DNA from: Roseiarcus sp963813555
GTDB taxonomy: Bacteria > Pseudomonadota > Alphaproteobacteria > Rhizobiales > Beijerinckiaceae
NCBI GenBank assembly: GCA_963813555.1
Contig: CAWEZX010000005.1
Coordinates: forward strand, 406,121-470,120
Reading direction: 5' to 3'
DNA length: 64,000 nt
Shown: piece after piece, positions 46,945 to 56,288 of the stretch
Layout of the letters: each line of letters starts with the position of its first letter
Numbering within the stretch: the first letter of the stretch is position 1
Position numbers and translations under genes: made by a program
The notes under the pieces: model-generated
Databases searched by the model: none
What the model was told of the DNA's origin: nothing
The model's input: the letters and a program-made list of their open reading frames with translations, nothing else

Positions 46945-48778
46945 AAGTCGTTATCAGTCCTTTGTTGCATTGGGCGATCCTTCGCATGGACGCGCACGCG
47001 TCAGCCAATTGCGCGCCGAATTGGCGAAAACGGGGCTTGCGGGGTTCATCATTCCACGCGCGGACGAGCACCAGAACGAATACGTCCCCGCCAACGCCGA
47101 GCGGCTGAGGTGGCTGACCGGCTTTGCCGGTTCGGCGGGGATTGCGGTGGTGCTGAAAGACGGGGCTGCGCTGTTCGTCGACGGTCGGTACACGGAGCAG
47201 GTGAAGACTGAGGCGGACGCATCGGTTTTCGAATTCCGCCGCGTCCCGGAGGAGCCGCCGACCGAATGGATCGCGCGCAAGCTCAAGCCGGGAGACAAGC
47301 TTGGCTATGACCCGAGACTTCACACGCCCGACGCCGTCACGCGCTTCGCGGCCGCCTGCGAGAAAGCGGGCGCGAGTCTGGTCCCCGTCGACGCCAATCC
47401 GATTGACGCAATCTGGCCGGATCGGCCGCCCGGTCCATTAGGCGCGGTCACGCCGCATAAGCTGCGATTTGCCGGCGAAAGCACGGATGCGAAAATCGCC
47501 CGCGTGCGGAAGGGCACGGGGTCGTCGCGGGGCCTCTTGATCAGCGATCCTCACAATCTGGCTTGGCTGTTCAATATTCGCGGCTCGGACGTCTCCTACA
47601 CGCCGCTGCCAATCGGCTGGGCCTATCTGCCGCTTGAGGGCCGTCCGGTTGTGTTTCTTGACGGAAGAAAGCTCACGCCGGCGAGCCGCCAGAGCCTCAG
47701 CCGCCATGCGGAGATCCTCGAGCCCGACGCCCTCCTCGCGTTTGTCGAGGACTTGGGCCGGCAAGGCTTGCGGGTCGCCTTCGACGCCGCGACCGCGCCA
47801 GCCGCCTTGACCCAGGCGATCGAGCGAGCGGGTGGCAAACTCGACATCGGCGCCGATCCGATCACGCTCATGAAGGCGAAGAAAAATCCGTTCGAGCTTG
47901 CGGGCGCGCGCGCCGCGCATGAGCGGGACGGCGCCGCGATGACGAATTTCCTCGCGTGGTTCGCCAACGAGGCGCCGAGAGGCCGCCTCACTGAAATCGA
48001 CGCCGTCAAGGCTCTAGAGACCTTCCGTCGAGCCAGCCCTGCGCTCAAGGGCCTCTCGTTCCCGACCATCGCTGGTGCGGGCCCCAATTCTGCGATCCCT
48101 CATTACCGGGTCAGCGAAGAATCCAATCGGAAAATCGAGCGCGGCATTTTTCTCATTGACAGCGGCGCGCAATACGAAGACGGCACGACCGACATCACCC
48201 GCACGATCGCCGTCGGGCGACCGAGCGCGCTCATGCGTGACCGCTTCACTCGTGTGCTCAAAGGCCATATCGCGGTCGCCTGCGCCGTTTTTCCTGCGGG
48301 AACCAACGGCGCTCAGATCGACGCGCTGGCCCGCGCCGCGCTTTGGCGCGCTGGGCTTGATTTCGACCATGGGACGGGACACGGGATTGGTTCGTATCTC
48401 TCGGTCCACGAAGGCCCCCAGCGTCTCGCCAAGACGGGTACGACCGCGCTCGTGGCTGGCATGATCGTCTCCAACGAGCCTGGCTATTACGCGGCCGGCG
48501 CGTTCGGAATTCGGATCGAGAACCTGGTCGTGGTCGAGGAGCGGAAGATTGCCGGCGGGGAGCGGCCGATGCTCGGCTTCGAGACGCTGTCCTTCGCCCC
48601 GATCGATCTCAGCCTGGTCGAGCCGAAATTGTTGGACGCCGACGAAATCGCCTGGCTCGACGATTACCACGCCCGCGTGCGCAAGACCCTGTCGCCGCGC
48701 GTCAATTCCTCGACCCGACGGTGGCTGGCAAAAGCGACGCGGCGTCTTGCCGTGGCCAAGCGCCCGGTTTCGTCCTGA
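46937..48778 (+). CDS. pepP: Xaa-Pro aminopeptidase P (M24B)
   Basis: Cytoplasmic dinuclear metallopeptidase releasing N-terminal residues before proline, about 613 residues. Two creatinase N-terminal domains (GLAGFIIPRADEHQNEYVP, LRWLTGFAGSAGIAVVL) precede the pita-bread domain. Metal ligands: FLIDSGAQYEDGTTDITRT (two Asp), GTGHGIGSYLSVHEGP (His), IVSNEPGYY (Glu) and GIRIENLVVV (Glu). The likely start is GTG at 46937, overlapping the hpt stop; the frame is open further upstream into hpt. Confidence 0.9.
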   Translation: MFESRYQSFVALGDPSHGRARVSQLRAELAKTGLAGFIIPRADEHQNEYVPANAERLRWLTGFAGSAGIAVVLKDGAALFVDGRYTEQVKTEADASVFEFRRVPEEPPTEWIARKLKPGDKLGYDPRLHTPDAVTRFAAACEKAGASLVPVDANPIDAIWPDRPPGPLGAVTPHKLRFAGESTDAKIARVRKGTGSSRGLLISDPHNLAWLFNIRGSDVSYTPLPIGWAYLPLEGRPVVFLDGRKLTPASRQSLSRHAEILEPDALLAFVEDLGRQGLRVAFDAATAPAALTQAIERAGGKLDIGADPITLMKAKKNPFELAGARAAHERDGAAMTNFLAWFANEAPRGRLTEIDAVKALETFRRASPALKGLSFPTIAGAGPNSAIPHYRVSEESNRKIERGIFLIDSGAQYEDGTTDITRTIAVGRPSALMRDRFTRVLKGHIAVACAVFPAGTNGAQIDALARAALWRAGLDFDHGTGHGIGSYLSVHEGPQRLAKTGTTALVAGMIVSNEPGYYAAGAFGIRIENLVVVEERKIAGGERPMLGFETLSFAPIDLSLVEPKLLDADEIAWLDDYHARVRKTLSPRVNSSTRRWLAKATRRLAVAKRPVSS

Positions 48779-49789
48779 GCCGGCTACTAGCTGAACATGC
48801 GCGGAGCGCTGATCACATCGTCTCATCCGCGCCCCCGTACAATGTTACGCTACTCAATGAGTTCAAAAGCTTAGATGCGCTTTTGTGCAACTTTTTTCGC
48901 TCTTTTTTCCTCCAACTCGTGGATCGCTTCGCCGCAGCCCGACGGGCGGGTTTCGGCGCCCTATGGCTCGCAATGCCGATCCCCCGACTTTGTCGGCCGA
49001 GCCGTCGCAGTCGCGGAGGGCGCGGCGGCAACCCGTCTCGCGTTTCGCGCTGCGAGGAAAAACTCTGTAAAAACAAAGGGCCTCGTTTCGCGGCGCGAAA
49101 TAAATCGTTTCGCATCCAGGGTCGCAAGTTATTGAAATCATTGAGGGCGCCAAATCAGCGATTTCGCCGAATCGTGTGTTTTCAAGAGCTTGACCTCGAT
49201 TTCGTTTCGCCGTTTTCACCGCAGCGCAAGCTAGAGTGCTCCGTCCGCATGGAACCGTCATCGCGAGGAGGCCGAAGGCCGCGCGGCGATCCAGAGCGGC
49301 AGGGCCACCTACGACCCCTGGATTGCTTCGCTTCGCTCGCAATGACGCGCTGGCTCCATCAAGTCGCAGCACACTCTAAGCGGGGCCGGCCTTTCTGAAA
49401 AACAATACCAAGTCCCGGTCGGCCTTGCAAGAAATTGTCGATTTTTCTTATTGAGCGCCCCGGCCTTCCGGCGGCGGCCTATTTCGGAGACGGGCAAATC
49501 GATACGGCGGTGGAACTCCGGAACGTGGTTATTTTGCGGCTTTCCGCTATATGTTGTGGATAGAGTGGACAGAACTACAAGGCGTTGACAAAGGCGGGAC
49601 TCATCCAATCATATTAGCGACTGAAAATGGAGAAGCCGGGGTGGCGACCCCGGCTTGCCATTTATGTCCGCATCGTCGGAACCGTCTGCGGACCGAGACT
49701 TCGTGCGGACTCAATCTGAGTCAGAGAGCCTCATTAGTCAAGGCGGTTCTTTATAACGCGCATCTTGCGTGAAAGAAGGAATGCGCCCT
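48779..49789. other. One-kilobase gene-free, repeat-rich spacer
   Basis: No credible gene. The part at 48830-49210 contains several GTTTCGC words, including the perfect short hairpin TTTCGC-GGC-GCGAAA near 49085. A palindromic dispersed repeat lies at 49257-49346. The part after 49400 has a modest AT bias and should hold the promoter of the small gene at 49790. Confidence 0.45.
49257..49346. repeat. REP-like palindromic repeat (GTCATCGCGAGG...CGCAATGAC)
   Basis: The outer arms GTCATCGCGAGGAGGC and GAAGCGAAGCAATCCAG-type sequence (minus-strand sense) pair imperfectly around a GC-rich centre with CTGGATTGCTTCG. This class of intergenic palindrome is common in proteobacterial genomes, where it can form stable RNA hairpins. 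Confidence 0.6.
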
Positions 49790-50137
49790 ATGGCCATTTA
49801 CTTTGAAAGTGCAAACCCTGCAGCCCTCGTCGCAGCGTTTAAAAACGACATCGACAAAGCGCAGGTAGTGACTTGGTCTTATGACAAGAACGGAGACTTT
49901 ACTCATACACCTGAGCAGTGGAAATATCGAGGATGGCTTCGCCCCTCGTTGTCCTCTGGGCGATTGACCATGAGTTTTCTCGGAAGGTCTGACGAGGTGA
50001 CGACGTGGGAGGTCTATGGAATTTACCACGGTCGCTTCATCGAATCGATGATGGTTCATTGCCATTCGATGTTTAACGACGCTCGGGCTCCGTCTCAACC
50101 GACCTCGTCGGACTCGATATCGACGAAGGTCGCCTAG
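49790..50137 (+). CDS. Small hypothetical protein
   Basis: 115 residues from the ATG at 49790, with AGAAGGA about 10 bases upstream. Sequence: AIYFESANPAALVAAFKNDI, KAQVVTWSYDKNGDFTHTPE, RPSLSSGRLTMSFLGRSDEV and YGIYHGRFIESMMVHCHSMF. It is slightly AT-richer than its neighbours, has no signal peptide or membrane helix, and no family I recognise. Isolated between a repeat-rich spacer and convergent pgi. Confidence 0.6.
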   Translation: MAIYFESANPAALVAAFKNDIDKAQVVTWSYDKNGDFTHTPEQWKYRGWLRPSLSSGRLTMSFLGRSDEVTTWEVYGIYHGRFIESMMVHCHSMFNDARAPSQPTSSDSISTKVA

Positions 50138-50206
50138 CCAGCGGGAGCGCCGTTTTCTAGTCGGAAACGGCGCTCCCGAATTTCGAGAGTCTATTTGCCT
50201 CGTGCG

Positions 50207-51866
50207 CTACGTCTTTGGCGCATCGGCGCGCAGCGCGCGCAGATGCGCGACCAGCCCCGCCGTCGATGGATCGAGCGCGGCCGTATTCGCGCTGGAGTTC
50301 AGCGACGATCGGCGCCAGGCTTGAAGCGAGCTCCTTGCCTAATTCGACGCCCCATTGGTCGAACGAGTTGATGTCCCAGACCGCGCCTTCCGTGAACACT
50401 TTGTGTTCGTAGAGAGCAATGAGCCGCCCGAGCATACGCGGATCGAGGCGCTGGTAGAGAAACGTGCTCGTCGGACGGCTGCCGGAAAAGCTCTTGTGCG
50501 GCGCAAGGCGAATGGCGTCAGCCTCGCTCGCGCCCTGCTTGCGGGTCAGCGCCTTGGCCTCTTCAGGCGTGCGGCCATGCATCAGGGCTTGCCCCTGCGC
50601 GAAGCAATTGGCGACCAGGAGATCATGGTGATGCCCGTCGGCGTCGGTCGGCGTCGCCGCGACGAGCAGGTCCAAGGGAATGATCTCCGTGCCCTGATGG
50701 ATGAGCTGGAAGAAGGCGTGCTGGCCATTGGTGCCAGGTTCGCCCCACACCACCGGGCCGGTCGCCGTATTGGCCGGCGACCCGTCGAGCTGGACGTGCT
50801 TGCCGTTGCTCTCCATTTGCAATTGCTGGAGATAGGCAGGGAAGCGCCCGAGCCGCTGGTCGTAGGGGATCACTCCATGCGTGGCGTGACCGAGGATATT
50901 GCGGTTCCAGACGCTGAGCAGTCCCATCAGGATTGGGATGTTCCGTTCGATCGGCGCTTCGCGGAAGTGCTGATCGACCTCATAGCCGCCGCGGAGAAAT
51001 TCGTTGAAGCGGTCAGGCCCGATTGCGATCGCAACCGGGAGCCCGATGCTTGACCAGACCGAATAGCGGCCGCCGACCCAATCCCAGAAACCGAACACCC
51101 GGGTTGACTGGATGCCGAATTGCGCCACTTTGTCGAGTTGTGTCGATACGGCGGCGAAATGGTCGCCGACCGCCGCTTCGCCGACGCCCTGAGCAATCCA
51201 GGCCCGCGCGGTCGCCGCGTTGGTCATCGTCTCCTGAGTGGTGAAGGTCTTCGATGACACGATGAAGAGCGTGCGCGATGGATCGAGCCCGCGCAAAGTG
51301 TCCCCGATGTCCGCGCCGTCGACGTTGGAGACGAAGTGGCTGCGCAATTGCGGCGGCGCGAACGGCGCCAACGCGCGGGCACCCATTGCGGGGCCAAGGT
51401 CTGAGCCGCCGATGCCGATATTGATGACGTCGGTCATGGGCTGGCCGAGAGCGCCCCGCACGCGTCCCTCGCGAACGTCGGCGGCGAAGCTCAGCATCTT
51501 TTCGCGCACGCCGATCACCTCCGGCATGACGTCCTTACCGTCCACCAGGACCGGCTTGCCGGAGAAATTGCGCAAAGCTGTGTGAAGGACGGCGCGTTTC
51601 TCAGTTGTGTTGATCTTCTCGCCGGCGAACATCGCCTCGCGCTTGGCTTCGACCTTGCAAGCTTTGGCGAGCTCGACGAGGGCGCCGAGGATGGCCGCGT
51701 CGATCCGCTGCTTGGAGTAATCGAACAGGAGATCGTCGAGGGTGACGCTGAACTGCTTGAACCGCCCCGGATCATCGGCGAATTCCGCTCTCGCCGCCCG
51801 GGCGAGCACGGCCTCGCGCAAGCTGGTCAGTTTCGCCAATGCCGCTAGAGTCGCCTGGGTCGCCAT
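50207..51866 (-). CDS. pgi: Glucose-6-phosphate isomerase, one frameshift near C-terminus
   Basis: Interconverts glucose 6-phosphate and fructose 6-phosphate. Signatures: VINIGIGGSDLGPAMGARAL, FIVSSKTFTTQETMTNA, FGFWDWVGGRYSVWSSIGLP, catalytic Glu in QLQMESNGKHVQLDG, VVWGEPGTNGQHAFFQLIHQ and HKSFSGSRPTSTFLY with GAVWDINSFDQWGVELGK. One extra base near 50289 diverts the last residues; corrected, the end reads TAALDPSTAGLVAHLRAL and stops at 50207. Divergent from the ABC-F gene. Confidence 0.95.
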
Positions 51867-51929
51867 AGGCCTTTTCCTTTCCCCCGCTTGCCGTTAAGCG
51901 TGGCCGCCGCCGCGCCGGGACGTATTCAT

Positions 51930-53735
51930 ATGCCGCCCCTCCTACAATTGCGAGACACTGGCCTCGCGCTTGGCGGCGCGCCGCTTTTGGACGGGGCGGA
52001 GCTGTCGATTTCCGCTGGCGACCGGATCGCCGTCGTCGGCCGCAACGGATCGGGCAAGTCGACCCTGTTTCGCATAGCGGCGGGCCAGATAGCGGCAGAC
52101 CGGGGAACCCGCTTCGTCCAGCCTTCGGCGCGCCTCGCCTATCTGCCGCAGGAGCCGGACATGTCCGGCTTCGCCACTACGCTTGACTATGTCCTTGCCG
52201 GGCTTAATGAATTCGACGACCCGTATGCGGCAAGAGCCATGATGGCCGAGCTCGGGGTCGACCCTGCCGCAGATCCTGCTCGGCTTTCCGGTGGCAAAGC
52301 GCGCCGCGCGGCTTTGGTCAGGGCCTTGAGCCCGGAGCCCGACATTCTGCTGCTCGACGAGCCGACCAATCATCTCGATCTGGTCGCGATCGAGTGGCTT
52401 GAGGCGCGCCTCGCCGAGAGCCGTTCGGCGCTGGCGCTGATCAGCCACGACAAGCGGCTGCTCGCCGATTTGACCCGCGCCACGATCTGGCTCGACCGTG
52501 GCCGCACGCGGCGCCTCGATCAGGGCTTCGGCGCGTTCGAAGCTTGGCGCGACATGAAGCTCGAGGAAGAGGAAATCGAGCGGCATAAGCTCGACCGCAA
52601 GATCGTCAACGAAGAGCATTGGATGCGCTACGGCGTCACCGCTCGCCGCAAGCGCAACATGCGCCGTGTCGGGGAGCTTGCCGATCTCAGACGCGAACGG
52701 CGCGAAGCGCTACGACCGACCGGGGCAGCAGCCATGATCGCGCAAGACGCCAAAGCGTCGGGCGCTTTGGTGATCGACGCCGAGCGGATCAGCAAATCTT
52801 ATGGCGATCGAGGAATCGTGCGCGACTTTTCGCTCCGGGTCATGCGCCGCGACAGGATCGGAATCGTCGGCGCCAATGGCGCCGGCAAGACGACGCTCAT
52901 CAATCTCCTGACCGGCGCCCTTGAACCGGACTCAGGCTTGGTGCGCCTGGGCGCGAACGTCACGATGGCGAGCCTCGATCAAGGGCGCGCTTCGCTCGAG
53001 CCGACGACGACCCTTGTGGATGCGCTGACCGGCGGCGGCGGCGATCAACTGATCATCAACGGCGAGCGGCGCCATGTCATGGGCTACATGCGCGACTTCC
53101 TGTTCCCGCCGGAGCAAGCCCGAACGCCGATCGGCAAATTGTCCGGCGGGGAGCGGGGACGGCTGATGCTCGCCAGAGCCCTCGCGAAGCCGTCAAACGT
53201 GATGGTTCTCGACGAGCCGACCAACGACCTCGACATCGAGACGCTCGATCTCCTGCAGGAGTTGCTCGGCGACTATCCCGGAACGATCCTCCTCGTCACC
53301 CACGATCGCGATTTTCTCGATCGCGTCGCCACCTCCGTCATTGTCGGCGACGGGGACGGGCGCTGGGTCGAATATGCTGGGGGCTATTCCGACATGGTCG
53401 CGCAGCGCGGCTATGGGCTGGCCGGTCCGCTCGCCGCGCCGGTCCGGACGGCGGCGAAGGCGGACCGGCGGCCGGCGGACCGGGCCTGGCCGAAGCGCAA
53501 GCTCGGGTTTAACGAGAGACGGGCGCTGGAAGCGCTGCCGCGCCAAATAGAAAAGCTTCGGACCGAACTCGACGCGTTCGAGCGCCAGCTCGCCGACGCC
53601 GACTTTCCCATCCGTGAGCCGGCCGCGTTCATGGATGCGACGAGGATTTACGCGGAATTGCGCGACGCGCTGGCCGGGGCCGAGGATGAATGGCTCGGAC
53701 TGGAGATCCTTCGCGAGGAGCTCGAGCGGCAATAA
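51930..53735 (+). CDS. ABC-F family ATPase (Uup-like)
   Basis: Soluble protein with two ABC domains and no membrane segments, about 601 residues. Domain 1: Walker A VVGRNGSGKSTLFRIAAGQ, signature LSGGKARRAALVRAL, Walker B ILLLDEPTNHLDLVAIEWLE. A linker rich in charged residues follows (DMKLEEEEIERHKLDRKIVN). Domain 2: IVGANGAGKTTLINLLTG, LSGGERGRLMLARALA and VMVLDEPTNDLDIETLDLLQ. The C-terminus is a coiled coil (about 530-600), as in Uup, which acts on branched DNA or ribosomes. Start taken at ATG 51930. Confidence 0.9.
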   Translation: MPPLLQLRDTGLALGGAPLLDGAELSISAGDRIAVVGRNGSGKSTLFRIAAGQIAADRGTRFVQPSARLAYLPQEPDMSGFATTLDYVLAGLNEFDDPYAARAMMAELGVDPAADPARLSGGKARRAALVRALSPEPDILLLDEPTNHLDLVAIEWLEARLAESRSALALISHDKRLLADLTRATIWLDRGRTRRLDQGFGAFEAWRDMKLEEEEIERHKLDRKIVNEEHWMRYGVTARRKRNMRRVGELADLRRERREALRPTGAAAMIAQDAKASGALVIDAERISKSYGDRGIVRDFSLRVMRRDRIGIVGANGAGKTTLINLLTGALEPDSGLVRLGANVTMASLDQGRASLEPTTTLVDALTGGGGDQLIINGERRHVMGYMRDFLFPPEQARTPIGKLSGGERGRLMLARALAKPSNVMVLDEPTNDLDIETLDLLQELLGDYPGTILLVTHDRDFLDRVATSVIVGDGDGRWVEYAGGYSDMVAQRGYGLAGPLAAPVRTAAKADRRPADRAWPKRKLGFNERRALEALPRQIEKLRTELDAFERQLADADFPIREPAAFMDATRIYAELRDALAGAEDEWLGLEILREELERQ

Positions 53736-53864
53736 GGCCGCCTCTCAGTTAATCCTCGAGGGGGCCCTCGTCAGAGTTTGATTTAGAACTCGCTGAACGA
53801 GCCCTGGCCATTTCGTCCTCCGGAGACCGGGGGACGAACGACGGCAGCCGAACCCCAGCAAACC

Positions 53865-54323
53865 TCAGTTGCGCGGTTCAGCCGGCGGTTGGGCTTCCGA
53901 ACCCGGCTCGAAGGGCCGATCCCGCCGCTCGGCCATAAACTGATCGAACTCGGCGCGATCCCTGGCGAAGCGCAGCCGCGCAAGGAAATCCTTGAACTCG
54001 CGCTGCTCCTCTTCGAGGCGCTTCAGCGTCTCCGTGCGGTAATCATCGAAGGCGCGGTTTCCGCTCGTCGTCGGGCCGAACCAGTCGCCACCGCTTCTGA
54101 AGCGTTCCGCTTTCGCCCGCATCATCTCCATTTTTTCCTGCAAGCGGGCCATCTTGCGTTCCCAACGATCCCGGCCGTGATCCCTGTCGAACATCGGCGC
54201 TTCCCCTGCGTAAGCCAGATGACGCCGACAGCCGAACTTTCCTCGCCCGACGAAGAGGGCAAGAAGCAGCAGTCCGACCGGCCACCACCACAGGAACCCC
54301 AGGACCGTAAGAATGATTGGCAT
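53865..54323 (-). CDS. DUF2852 family membrane protein
   Basis: 152 residues: an N-terminal hydrophobic segment (IILTVLGFLWWWPVGLLLLALFV, about 3-25) and a polar, charged helical tail (RWERKMARLQEKMEMMRAKA, FDDYRTETLKRLEEEQREFK, FLARLRFARDRAEFDQFMAE) typical of DUF2852. Function unknown. A candidate TetR operator lies 19 bases upstream of its start, so it may belong to the regulon of the neighbouring tetR gene. Confidence 0.85.
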   Translation of the reverse strand: MPIILTVLGFLWWWPVGLLLLALFVGRGKFGCRRHLAYAGEAPMFDRDHGRDRWERKMARLQEKMEMMRAKAERFRSGGDWFGPTTSGNRAFDDYRTETLKRLEEEQREFKDFLARLRFARDRAEFDQFMAERRDRPFEPGSEAQPPAEPRN

Positions 54324-54341
54324 TGGCGCGCCCTCGTGTAA

Positions 54342-54360
54342 ATGTAATGAACATTTACTT
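54342..54360. promoter_or_regulatory. Candidate TetR operator upstream of the DUF2852 gene
   Basis: ATGTAATGAACATTTACTT: half-sites ATGTAA and TTAC spaced by 7 bases. The same pattern, ATGTAA-N7-TTACAT, occurs over the start of the tetR gene. A longer palindrome, GTAAATGT-N5-ACATTTAC, overlaps it at 54338-54358. Confidence 0.55.
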
Positions 54361-54492
54361 CAAGGCGGCAGCGGTTGTCAAGTCCTTCTGTTGGGTCTGA
54401 TCCGCGCTCACGGCGCCGCAGCCTGGATCGGCGCCGAGGCCCGATGTGAGTTTCCTTACTCCAAGCTCGTCTGCGCGCGCACGGCCAGACCC

Positions 54493-55146
54493 TCATGACC
54501 GCGCCGCGTTTACCCCGAGCCCTCGCAAATAGACGAGCACGTTCGCCTCCAGGAGTTCCGCCGGAGACATCGGCAGCGCACGTTGTGCGCCATCGGCGCG
54601 TCCAAATAGCGAAGCGACGCCGTGCGCCATGGCCCATATGTGGAGTGCGACCATCAAGGCCGGCGGGCGGCCGGCGGCGGGCATTGCGGCGCAGATTTGG
54701 TCGGCGGCGCCGCGCAACACCGCGAAGGCCCGGTCGCCAGCGTCTCGCAACGGGGGATTAGCTCCGACAGGAACGCCGGCTTCGAACATAGCCGAGTAGA
54801 AGGCCGGCTGAGCGCGAGCGAATTCGAGATAGGCCTTGCCGAGCCGATCCAAGGCGGTGAGTGTATCGGGGCGTCCGCTATCCCAGGCGCGCGCCAGCGC
54901 CGCCTCGAATTGCTCGAAGCCGCGTAAAGCCACGTTGGCCATCAACTCATCACGGTCGCGAAAATGCCGATATGGCGCCGCCGGGCTGACGCCGGCAAAG
55001 CGGGCGGCCTCGGCGAAAGTGAATCCCGCAGTCCCCTTCGTCGCGATCAGTTCCAGCGCCGCGCGGATCAGCGTCTCACGCAAATTACCGTGGTGATAGC
55101 CGCGCGGCGCATCGCGCTCGCCGGATTTGTCCTTGTTCCAACTCAT
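54493..55146 (-). CDS. TetR/AcrR-family transcriptional regulator (WHG domain)
   Basis: 217 residues. N-terminal helix-turn-helix domain: GYHHGNLRETLIRAALELIA, FTFAEAARFAGVSPAAPYRH with FRDRDELMANVA. The C-terminal ligand-binding domain (LEFARAQPAFYSAMFEAGVP, ALMVALHIWAMAHGVASLFG) matches the WHG-type TetR C-terminal family. A perfect palindrome touches its ATG, which suggests autorepression. Its neighbours, the DUF2852 gene downstream and divergent rraA upstream, are possible targets. Confidence 0.88.
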   Translation of the reverse strand: MSWNKDKSGERDAPRGYHHGNLRETLIRAALELIATKGTAGFTFAEAARFAGVSPAAPYRHFRDRDELMANVALRGFEQFEAALARAWDSGRPDTLTALDRLGKAYLEFARAQPAFYSAMFEAGVPVGANPPLRDAGDRAFAVLRGAADQICAAMPAAGRPPALMVALHIWAMAHGVASLFGRADGAQRALPMSPAELLEANVLVYLRGLGVNAARS

Positions 55147-55163
55147 GTAAGGGGTGCTTACAT
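55145..55163. promoter_or_regulatory. Candidate autoregulatory TetR operator
   Basis: ATGTAAGGGGTGCTTACAT is a perfect 6+6 inverted repeat with a 7-base centre, adjoining the tetR start codon (55144-55146) in the tetR-rraA spacer. It shares arms with the site at 54342. A protein bound here would block tetR transcription and perhaps rraA. Confidence 0.6.
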
Positions 55164-55375
55164 CATGGCCGCCGAAGTGTCGATGTTTTTGGACCTGCGC
55201 TCGACGCCGACGCGATAAGCTCCGCGATGCCCCGGGGGTCTCCCGAACGCAGCTTTTTCCAGCCTGCCATTGCGAAGGTCAGTATGATACCAGATTCTCC
55301 TTGCGCTCGCGAATTGGTCGTGACGTTCCAAAAGAAGCTTCCGGGCTCGCTGCCCCACGATGTCAGGAGCAAAAA

Positions 55376-56062
55376 ATGGCCAGGATGGAGGAAGACGTCG
55401 TCTTCTCGAACCTACGCGACAAGCTGTTCACGGCGGTCGTGGGCGACGTGTTGGACAAGATGGGATGGCGACGCCAATTCCTGCCGCAGGCGATCGGACC
55501 GCTCAAGCCAGACATGAAGTTTGTTGGCCGGGCAATGCCCGTCCTCGAGGCCGACATCTTCGACGACAGCGCCCGCTCGCCTGCCAGCGCCGGCGCAAAG
55601 CCGTTCGGGCTGATGTTGGAAGCGCTCGACGATCTTCGCCCGAACGAGGTCTATGTCGCCACGGGCGGGTCGTTTCGCTACGCGTTTTGGGGAGAGCTTA
55701 TGTCCACTCGCGCGCGCTATCTACGCGCCGCGGGCGCGGTGCTCAATGGCTTCGTCCGGGATGCGGCCGGGATCGAGGCGCTCGGCTTTCCGACGTTCTG
55801 CCGCGGATTGTACGCGCAAGACCAGGGGCCGCGCGGCAAAGTGATCGACTTTCGCGTGAGCATTGAAATCGAAGGAGTCCGGATTGCGCCCGGCGATCTC
55901 ATCTTCGGCGACCGCGAGGGCGTCCTTGTCATTCCCTCCGAAGCGGCTGTCGAGGCGATCGAAGCCGCTCTCGCAAAGGCGTCGACAGAGAACAGGGTGG
56001 CGACCGCCATTCGGGGAGGCATGGGGGCGCGCGAAGCGTTCGAAACCTTCGGCGTCCTCTGA
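55376..56062 (+). CDS. RraA family protein (HMG aldolase/oxaloacetate decarboxylase-like)
   Basis: 228 residues from the ATG at 55376, which follows the ribosome-binding site CAGGAG. Family regions: SNLRDKLFTAVVGDVLDKMG, FVGRAMPVLEADIFDD, the loop YVATGGSFRYAFWGELMSTR, GAVLNGFVRDAAGIEALGFP with the catalytic Arg and Asp, and IAPGDLIFGDREGVLVIP. Relatives cleave 4-hydroxy-4-methyl-2-oxoglutarate or decarboxylate oxaloacetate; RNase E inhibition is limited to enteric members. The last 25 codons occur again, diverged, at 57844. Confidence 0.85.
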   Translation: MARMEEDVVFSNLRDKLFTAVVGDVLDKMGWRRQFLPQAIGPLKPDMKFVGRAMPVLEADIFDDSARSPASAGAKPFGLMLEALDDLRPNEVYVATGGSFRYAFWGELMSTRARYLRAAGAVLNGFVRDAAGIEALGFPTFCRGLYAQDQGPRGKVIDFRVSIEIEGVRIAPGDLIFGDREGVLVIPSEAAVEAIEAALAKASTENRVATAIRGGMGAREAFETFGVL

Positions 56063-56118
56063 TCTGCTGGCTCTCCATCCTGCAAGACTGATGAATCCTG
56101 CGCCTCGAGAGAAATCAC

Positions 56119-56225
56119 CTACGTGAGCAGCGCCTTTCCGATGTTCTTGCGGTTCCCAATGAATTGATGGGCCGCGGCCGCTTCGTCGAGGCTCACGAGC
56201 ATTGGCGCGCCGGCAGCAGCCATTA
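56119..56225 (-). pseudogene. 3' remnant of a quinone oxidoreductase / MDR alcohol dehydrogenase
   Basis: Only the C-terminal tail survives: PMLVSLDEAAAAHQFIGNRK, NIGKALLT and a TAG stop at 56119-56121. This matches the end of MDR-family oxidoreductases (AAAAH..., IGK). Upstream sequence on the same strand is unrelated, so the gene was lost by deletion or replacement next to rraA. Confidence 0.65.
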
Positions 56226-56288
56226 GCGGGTGCCCATCTGTCGGATGTTGGCTGGTGATAGGCGTGCTGTGATGGCCCCGCCAAGGGC

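Noticed and set aside
48840..48905. Intrinsic terminator after pepP (AAAAGC...GCTTTT)
   Set aside because: The stem is short and AT-rich, and the T run is displaced from it; too weak to annotate.
48721..49398. A 225-codon open frame after pepP
   Set aside because: It starts inside pepP and crosses the REP-like palindrome; the translation is low-complexity Arg-rich sequence.
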